A stretch of DNA of 64,000 nucleotides from Symmachiella macrocystis (GTDB lineage Bacteria > Planctomycetota > Planctomycetia > Planctomycetales > Planctomycetaceae): NCBI RefSeq assembly GCF_007860075.1, contig NZ_SJPP01000002.1, forward strand, positions 1 through 64,000. The letters run 5' to 3'. Made by a program: the position numbers and the translations under genes. Under the pieces are notes generated by a model, which ran no database searches, was not told the DNA's origin, and worked only from the letters and a program-made list of their open reading frames with translations. Within the stretch, counting starts at the first letter, position 1. Each line of letters opens with the position of its first letter. This document shows, piece after piece, positions 39,701 to 48,700 of this stretch.

Positions 39701-42700
39701 CAATCGAGGAACAACTCTTGTCCGGCCGTCCCGCTGATCGAGTAGACGTCGAACGTGTCGGCCGAGCTGATTGTGCCGCTGGTCGTTGAGCCCAAAGTCA
39801 GCGCCGTCGGCGTCCCGCCTTGCGATAACGTAGCGTCCAGCGTGTAGCTTTGCGAGGAGGCGATATCGCTAATGTCTCCCTCGATCAACAGGTAGTATTC
39901 GCCATGCGCAGTGATCGAGACTGTATCTTGTGACGCGGAGATCAGGTCGCTGTCTACCACAGTTCCATCCGAATCGACCACCCGCCACTGCGAGCCGGAC
40001 GGACCGCTGTAGGAACTGACATCGATCGTCAGTGTGTCGCCTGGAATCGCCTGGAAATGATAGACATCGGTCGAATTCCCAGCGGAAAGAGCATCACTCG
40101 TTGTGCCCAAAAAGTCGCTGACAGCGACGTCAGCCAAATTCACCAGCCGCAGATCATAGTCACCCGTCGCGGAATTCAGGCTGAGAACGTCGAGGACGTA
40201 TGTCCCTGCACTCAGATCCAAAACCGCATTGGCGTCGGATACATCATCCCCGTCAGATGCCGTGAACAGTCGCTGCGAGACGACCGTGGTGCCGCTGCTG
40301 TCAAGCAATTGCCAGGCAAAGTCCGCCTCGTCGGTCAAGGCGTCGAAGTACAGGAGTGCGTCCTCGTCGAGCGTGAACCCGTAGCGGTGCGTTTCATCGG
40401 CAGCCAGCGTCCCATCGGTCAGACTTCCCACGGTCGCTAAGTTGAGCGACTGCACTTCAAAGCTGTAGGTACGGCTGGTGGAACTGTCATCGGTCCCGCC
40501 TTCGATCAACAACGCATAATCGCCAGTTTGGGTGATCACGTGCACTGGCAAATCGGTCAAGAGTCCGTTGGTCGAGAGCACGCTGCCATCGGGGCCAATC
40601 AGCCGCCAGCGGGCACTACTTTGCGCCGCGGATGTCAGTGCATCAAACGCCAGTACATCTCCCGCAGTAGCGGAGAAGGTGTAGGAGTGTGTCTCCCGCG
40701 AAGAGCTGAGTGTCCCGTTGACGACCGTGTCGAGCGTCAGACTGGAAACGTCGGAGAGTGAGGTGCTATGAATGTCGACGACACGGAATTCGTAATCATT
40801 TTGGCTGGAATTGTCGATCGTGAGGTTGTAACCGCCTGCCGATAAGTCAAACACCAGCGGGTCGGGATCACTACTGCTGTAGCCACCGGCGTTTGACTCT
40901 TCCAACCAGCGCGAAGAGATAAACGTGCCATCGGCCCCTTCCAACGTCCACGACATGGTCTGGGCTGTACCGCCGGAAATCTCTTCCGTGACGTCGAAAT
41001 AAACTAACGCATCGGCCGAGAGCGTGAAATTGTATTGCCCGCTGGCAAGGTTGTCCGAGACGGTTTGATCCAGCGAAATTGCCGTTCCGGAGAGCGAATA
41101 GGTCCCCGTATCCACATTGAACTGATACTGCGGTTGCGTGGCGGTATCGTCGACATCCCCGTCAATGATCAATAAGTAGTCGCCGACCGCCAAATTGACC
41201 AAAGACTGTGACTCGCTGAGCAAGGCATCAAACAGTTCGGCCCCGCTATCGTCGACCAGCCGCCACCTTGCTGCGGCCGATCCGTTCCAAGACTCAGATG
41301 TGAAGTCATAGCGCGCGGCCGTACTAATTGTCACCTCGTATCCGACCGACTCGCCGACCGGATCCAATGTACCTGAAGTTGAACTCCCCAGCGTCACCGA
41401 CGAGGCGGCCGACAGGTCAACTAAACGGAACTGATAATCCTCGCTGCGAAAACCGACGGCCGCTATCGCCAGCGTATAGGAACCGCTGTCGAGGGATAGC
41501 ACCAAGTCCTCTTGGTCGAGCAGACGATCGGTCACCACCTCGCCACCAGGACCGGTCAGCGACCACTGCAGTTGGTCGTTGTGCTCCAGTGCGTCAAACA
41601 GCACCAGCGTGTCGTCCGCCGCAATCGAAAATGTGTATTCATCCTGCGCGGCATAGGTCTCGATTGTACCGGAGTAGCTGGTGCCCAGCGTCAGACTTTG
41701 CGTGCTGACGACCTCTTCGACTGACTCCAGTACGAAACTGTATTCCGTCGCGGTCGAACCGTCTGTGTTCTCCACAACGACGGTGTATTCGCCGCTGCTT
41801 GGCAGTTCCCAGCCCGCCAGCGCGGATGAGAACAATTCCCTTTCAGGAACCCAGACCGACTTCACCAACACGTCATCCGGGCCGTAAACCGAGACGCGGA
41901 ATGGATCGTCGACTGTGGAGAAGACAGCGGAATCAGCCGTAAAGCCGACGATGGCGAAGCGGTTTTCAAAATAACCGGCCGCTTCCAGCTCGGCATTCAG
42001 CGCCTCCGCGATCTCGTCCAACCACGCTTGCCCACCCGTCATCGACACAGATTCATCCACGATCAACACAATATCGGCTGAAAAGTTCCCGTCATACTCG
42101 TAATCCAGCGAAACAATCTGCTCCGATACCTCGCCAGCCGACAGGTGCAATTCCAATTCCGTCGGGGTCACGTCGCCGGTCGCCGTGTTGCCGCTGAAGC
42201 CGGGCAATTCGAAGGTCAACTGCGGATCACTGATGATAATTGGATCGTGATTGCCAATCGCCTCGTGCACGGCGATCAGGTATTCCTGCGTCGCCTCATG
42301 CCCCGCGCCGCTTTCGCCCGTTTCCGTCACTTTCAATGTGACCGAAACCAATGTCCCCACCAACGAGACGTCAGTCACGTCCCAACTGATCGCGCCGGTG
42401 TCCGTATCAATTGCCATTCCCAGCGGCCCGTCAACGAGTGAATACGTCAAGTCGTCGCCGTCGGGGTCGCTGGCATCCGAATCATAGAAATATGTCGTAT
42501 GCAAATACGCATCGACGATCGGAATCGTCGTGAAAAGCGGCGGACGGTTGGGAATGTTCTCACTGACCGACAGCGTATACGTCTGCAAGTCGTAGCTGCC
42601 CAACGGATCGGTCGCCTGCACGATGACCACATGCCCGCCCACGTCGCCGGACGTGGGACTCCAGGTGATCATGCCGGTCTCGGCATCAATCGCCATCGTG

Positions 42701-45700
42701 CCTGGTCCGGAAAGAATCGAATACGTCACCGCATCGCCGTCCGGGTCGACTGCCGCTGCGCCGTATTCGTACGACTCGCCGGCGACGACTTCCGTTACCG
42801 GGTCACTGACAAATTCCGGCGACCGATTGAAATCGGCCAGGATCTGTAGTTCGTAGTTGAATTGCACCTGCTGCGGATTGTGGAAACGCAGTGCCAAACC
42901 CGACAGCGCGGCGGCCGGATCTAGCATTCCGTCTTCCATGAGGTGCGTGACATCGAAGTACGCGTACCCATCGGGCGTCAATCCGTCATAACCGGTGGCC
43001 TGCACGCGGGGATTATCGACGTGATGCACGGCCACCAGCAGCGGCCCGCGGATCGGCGAAATTCCGTCATTTGTCAGCGTCAGACCGGTAAACAGCGTGT
43101 CGCTCGATTCGTCAAACGACGTCGCCTGATACTCCCACGACACCGCCGCCGTTACGTCGATCATATGGTCGAAATCGATCGTGTTTGGGGCGTGACCGTC
43201 GCCGGATGGGGACGTCAGACTTGGATTGGTAACCGGTGATGTCGTGAGAATTGTGGGATGCACGTCGACCGAAACCGTCGATGTGGAATCGGCGTCATTA
43301 TTCACCAACCGCACTGCCAGCGTGGCTGCCAGACCTTCCGGCAAATGCGAAATGTCGAGCGTCACCGTCCCGGCTTCAGCGTCATAAACAACCCCGCCTC
43401 CGAGTAAAGGATCTTCACCTTCGGTCATATTGAAGAATGCGTCCCGCCCGCCGCCGATCGTGCCCGCCAGCGGATTGCCGTCGCTATCCAAGAGCGCTAT
43501 TTCGAAGGCGTCGTTGATTGCAGCACCGTCGGCCGTATCGAATTGCAGGTCGAAGAACCGCAGCTCCAGTGCTTCAGCATCAGCGGGGATCGTCAACGCA
43601 TCTTCATAGAGCGTCTGGAAATTATTGTTCTCAGTGAGTTGAACGTAATGCGTCCTTAACGTGACCGGAATCGTCCCTAAGACCGTATCGGTGCCGTTCT
43701 GGTCCCGCACAAATTGCAGATCGAACACATACTGCGTCCCGTCGCCTGTGAAGCGAATGTCGTATGAAATGTCGTCTTCTGTGAGTGTCTCGCTGAGGAC
43801 CTCAAACGTCACATTGGGATCGGTCGAGACCAAATCCATTTGATCAGCTGTGATCTTGTTGGTGAGGATGTCCACGAACGCCGCGGTGAACGATTCCGTG
43901 GCCAACACTTGGGCTGCCGTTGCACCTGTCAACCCTCCGGCACGCAGTTGATGCAGATCCCAGGTAGTCCCCTCTAAATCGAATGCTAGATCAATGTAAT
44001 CCGCTTCGGTGGTGATATTATTATTGTAGTCAAACACGGGAGTGGAGTAGCGAGTGAACGCCACTCCCCCGCTGGTCTCCGACGTATAACCGCCCGAACC
44101 ATCCGCGTAATAAGCGCTGTTGCCGGTTCCCGCACCATCGATCCCCAGCGCGTTCTCAGTCTGGTTTGTGGTATCGACCTGCATGTTGACAATACTGTGC
44201 AACGTGTAGCCGGCAGTATCCAGATCGTTGAAGATGTCGTTGTAAGTTAGGTTTGGAGAAGTGTTATCCCGATCTTCATCGGTGATCAAAATAAAGTGTG
44301 TCGCGGCATTGTCACGGAATCGTAAATGCTGCAGTGCCTCGTCGATCGCGTCATAGCCGTCTTCCACGCCACCATTGTCAACGAGACGGCCACTGGCAGC
44401 CGACATTTGCGCCGCTGTCCCCCAGGCATCGATCCGCAAATTGACTTCTCGTCCGGCGGCACCTTCGAAATGAAACACATCCCGCTCACCGCTGGCGGTG
44501 AAATCCCCGGCCGTATCTGCATCAATCGCCGTCAGGTTTGCCTCATCCAACTCGATCAGTCGAAATTCGAAACTGCCGGTCGAACTGTTGTCGGCTCCTA
44601 CGACGACGGTGTACGTTCCGGAATCAGCGACTGTGAAGGTCGACACCGAATTCGGTTGCGCTGCACTGTCGTAAGCAACCCGCGCGACCTCCACTCCCGC
44701 CGCATTACGGATGCTCAAATAGTGATCGGTCGTCGACGCATCGGCAAAATCGATGAAGTAGTTCTCGCCTGCGGTGGCGTTGAACGTGAACGCATGCAGG
44801 TCCCCTGCAGTCGAGATGCTGCCGCTATTTGTTGCTGAGAGGCTCGACGTCGACGACAATTCCAACAACTCAATCTGAAACGCATACGGCCTCGTCACGG
44901 GTGTATCATCCAGAGTTCCTTCGATCAGCAGGCTATAAGTCCCGCCGGCCGTCAATTCGAACAACCCTGTGCTCGCACCCAATTCCCCACTGGTCAGCAC
45001 CGTGCCGGAGGAATTCACCAACCGCCAAGTCGCATCGGCATCACCTGCCCAATTCACCGACTGAAACCCAAATTGATCGCCCGCACCGGCCGTGAATTCG
45101 TAAACTGCCGTTCGATGCGACGCGGCGAGCACTCCCGTCACATCGCTCCCGGCTGTGATCGTCGTTGCCGACGACAGGTCCAAGACCGCGAACGCATAAT
45201 CCCCCGTGATCCCACTGTCGGCATCGATCGTCAGCGTATAAGTCCCCGCCGACAGGCTCAGCACTGAGTTTGCATTACTGACTCCCGACGCGTCCGAAGC
45301 ATCCAACGCGCGGCTGTTGACGATCGTTCCGCCGCCATCGGCCAACGACCAGTACATGTCGCCACGACCGGTCAGCGAATCGAACGATACCAGTGCCGCC
45401 GAGCCTAGCGTGAACGTATATTCGTCTTCTTCCAACGACGCGCTGATTTCGCCACTGACGACTTGATTGAGTGCTAGCGGCGCCGGATCGGACGTGTCGC
45501 TCCCTTCATCCACCACCTCAAACGAAAACGCAGGATTGCTCGTGGCATCATCGATCGCTCCTTCCAGCAACAGCGTATAATCCCCCGCTGCATGAACGTG
45601 CAGGGTCGGCACGTCGTCACCAATCGCAGCACCAAAGAGTTCATTACCGAACGGATCGATCAGCCGCCACTGCGCCGCGGCTGAACCGGCCCAGGAGATT

Positions 45701-48700
45701 GCATCAAACGAATATTTATCCCCCGCTGCCGCTGTGAACTTATAGGTGGCCGTGCTGCTGGCCGGATTGAGGTTGCCACTCTCCGTCGAATCAACCGTTA
45801 ACGACGTCGCTGACGCGAGGTCCAGAATTTGGAAATCGTAAGACCCGGTCGCATCGCCGGGAGGATCGATCGACAGCGTATACGTCCCCGCTCCCAATCG
45901 CAAAACGAGATCGGACGCATCCAGAGGCACGTCCGCAATCACCGTCCCTGCGGTCGCTTCAGTCAGCGTCCAGGCCAAATCGCCATCATCAGTCTGCGAA
46001 TCGAACGCCAATAGTTCGTCGCCGGTCAGCGTGAACGTGTATTCATCCGCCTCACCTGCTTTGGAAATCGAGCTGCTGTAACCCGTGCCGAACGACAATG
46101 CCGTCGAGGAGGTCGCGCCAAGAATTTCGACCGTGAAACTGAACGCCCGTGTCGAAGCTGTATCGGCCACGTCACCGTCGACAACCAGGTAATACGTGCC
46201 GGTCGAGGACGTCGTCAGCGGTTCGTGATCTTCGGAAAGCGATTGCGAAAACAATTCCGTGCCCGAGGGATCGATCAATCTCCACTGCGCTCCGGCGGGC
46301 AGACTGGAGCTCTGGCTGTTGAAGTAATACTGGTCCCCTGCCGATGCCGACAGTTCATACACCAGCGAATCGGTCGCCGGATCGAGTGTCCCGTTGATTT
46401 GTGTCCCGGCCGTGATCGACGAGCCGGACAGATTCAGCAACCGAAACGCATAGGTCCCGGTCGCTTCCGATGGGCCATCAACGGTCAGCGTGTAACTGCC
46501 GCTCTCGCCGACAATCTTCAGGCCGCCTGCATCAAAGTCGCGATCCGTCACGACCGCACCGGACGGCCCTGTCAAAGACCAGCGCAAATCGGTGTCGGTC
46601 GTAAGCGACTCGAAATACAGCGTGTCACTACCGCTGAGGCTGAACGTGTGCTCGTGCGTTTCACTGTCATTATGAATCTCGCCTGTGGTCAATTCATCCA
46701 GAACCAGTGCTGCTGAACCTCCCACGGACGATGCGTCTTCCAGCACGAAACTGTAGTCATAACTGCTCGTACTGCCGGCATGATCGACGACAATCGTGTA
46801 ATCCCCCGACGCGGGCAGCGTAAAGCTCCCTTCTATCAACCCAGTTGTCGTCTCGACCGCCAACTGTTGGCTTTCGAGTTGCGTTCCGTCCGGCCCGTAG
46901 ATCGTCACAATCACCGGCTCAGGAGTCATCGAAAAGAGGGTTCCCTCTCCCAAATAACCAACGAGAGAATAACGATTGCCGGTCACTCCGTTCGCATTGA
47001 GCGACGAATCCAGTGACGTGACCATACCAGCGATCCAAGCATGTTCATCCTCCATTGAACCGGACTCGTCGACAATGAACACGACATCTGCTGTGGGTGC
47101 GTACTCGTCGTCAAACGAAAGCGTCACCGTGTGCTCCGACTGCTCCTGCGGCAGCAGGTTGACTTCGATTGATGTCGGATCGACATCGCCGGTTGCCGGG
47201 TTCGGAGCGGGCAGTTCGCCACCACCGATGATTTGTACACCGTCATCCAATTCGACGTCGTCGTTAATAATCGTCGACGTGACCAGGATTTCGCTGATCG
47301 TCGCACTACCAGAACCGCTGACCTCTGCGTTATGGATTGCGACACTGTATTCTTTGTCCGGTTCGGGATCTGCATCGTTGTCGATCACGACGGTGAAATC
47401 CAAACTTGTGTCGTTCCCCGCCCCACTGCTGAATGTGAGAGTTGACCCGGAAAGAGAAACACCCGTTGCGCCGCTGACCGCCGTCGCCAGCGCCGCGGCC
47501 ACCGTCGTGTCGTAATCGGCTGCATCGGTATGCACGAGAAGGTGCGCCACATCGATACTGGCCGTTTCGCCGCTCGCCAAGGCACCGGTATAGCCCACCG
47601 TGTAGGTGATCGAGTTGCCGTCGCCGTCCGTGGGATCCTCGGTGACCTTCACCGCCGAGGCACTGATCGCGAACTCCACGTCGTTGTTGACAATTGTTGT
47701 GGCAGCCGTTGCCGTCTCGATCGAAGCGGTCCCTGAACCGCTCGTCGCGGCGTTGCTCAATGTGACGCTATACCCTTCTTCCTCTTCCGCAGCCGCATCG
47801 TCGTTGACCTCGATCGTAAAATCGAGACTCTTGGTCTCCGAACCGGCATTGCTGCTGGTGTAAGCGACCTCAATTTGTGCCGAGTAGAGTTCAAAATCAC
47901 CGTCCCGCAGTTGAACAATCAGCCCGAAGTCCGACGCGTTGAGTTCGGCGGCCGTCCAGGTCGTCCCCCACAAGGCGGTGGCATCTCCCAGCACCACTGT
48001 ACCGCTCGACCAGTTGCCCGTCGGTGTAGGTGCCGTACCGGTCGCAGTGGTTCCGTTCTTGGTGATTTTGAGGGCGGAACTGGCGTTATTGGGATTGTCG
48101 CCACCGGTGATCAAGGTCACTTTAATGCCGTCGATCGTCGCCCCGGTGGGGATGTTCAAATCAAAGTCCGTCAACAGCAACTCGTCACTATAGTCGCCCC
48201 CGCCGGTATCGACCGTGGCGGCCGTCCCCGATGTGTTCCCCTCGGCATTGCCGATAGCGCTCCACGCATCGTCGGCGGTGGTCCCCACTGCGGCGTTTCC
48301 AGCATAGCCGGAGCCGGTGGTCGAACTGACCTGCGGCCCCAGAAACGTAAGCGTCGTACCGTCAAAGCTGACATCGGCAACGTTGGCGGCCGCGGTGGTC
48401 AGCGCCTCCACGACGTTCGTCGTATAGTCGGCCGACAAAGTCTCGCTCAGCACATGGCTGACGTCCACGCTGGCCGATTCATTCTCTTCGAGCACGCCGT
48501 CGTAACTGATGGTGTACGTCACTTGATTGCTGTCGCCGTCTGTCGTCTCCTCGGTGACAGATGCGCCCCCAGTAAGCGAAAACGCCACATCTCCGACGAT
48601 CACTTCGTGGTTGACGATCGTGGCATTCGCAGAAGCCGTTGCGATCGTCGCCGTCCCCGAACCGCTTACCACGGCGTTGCTCAAAGACACGCCAAACGCT

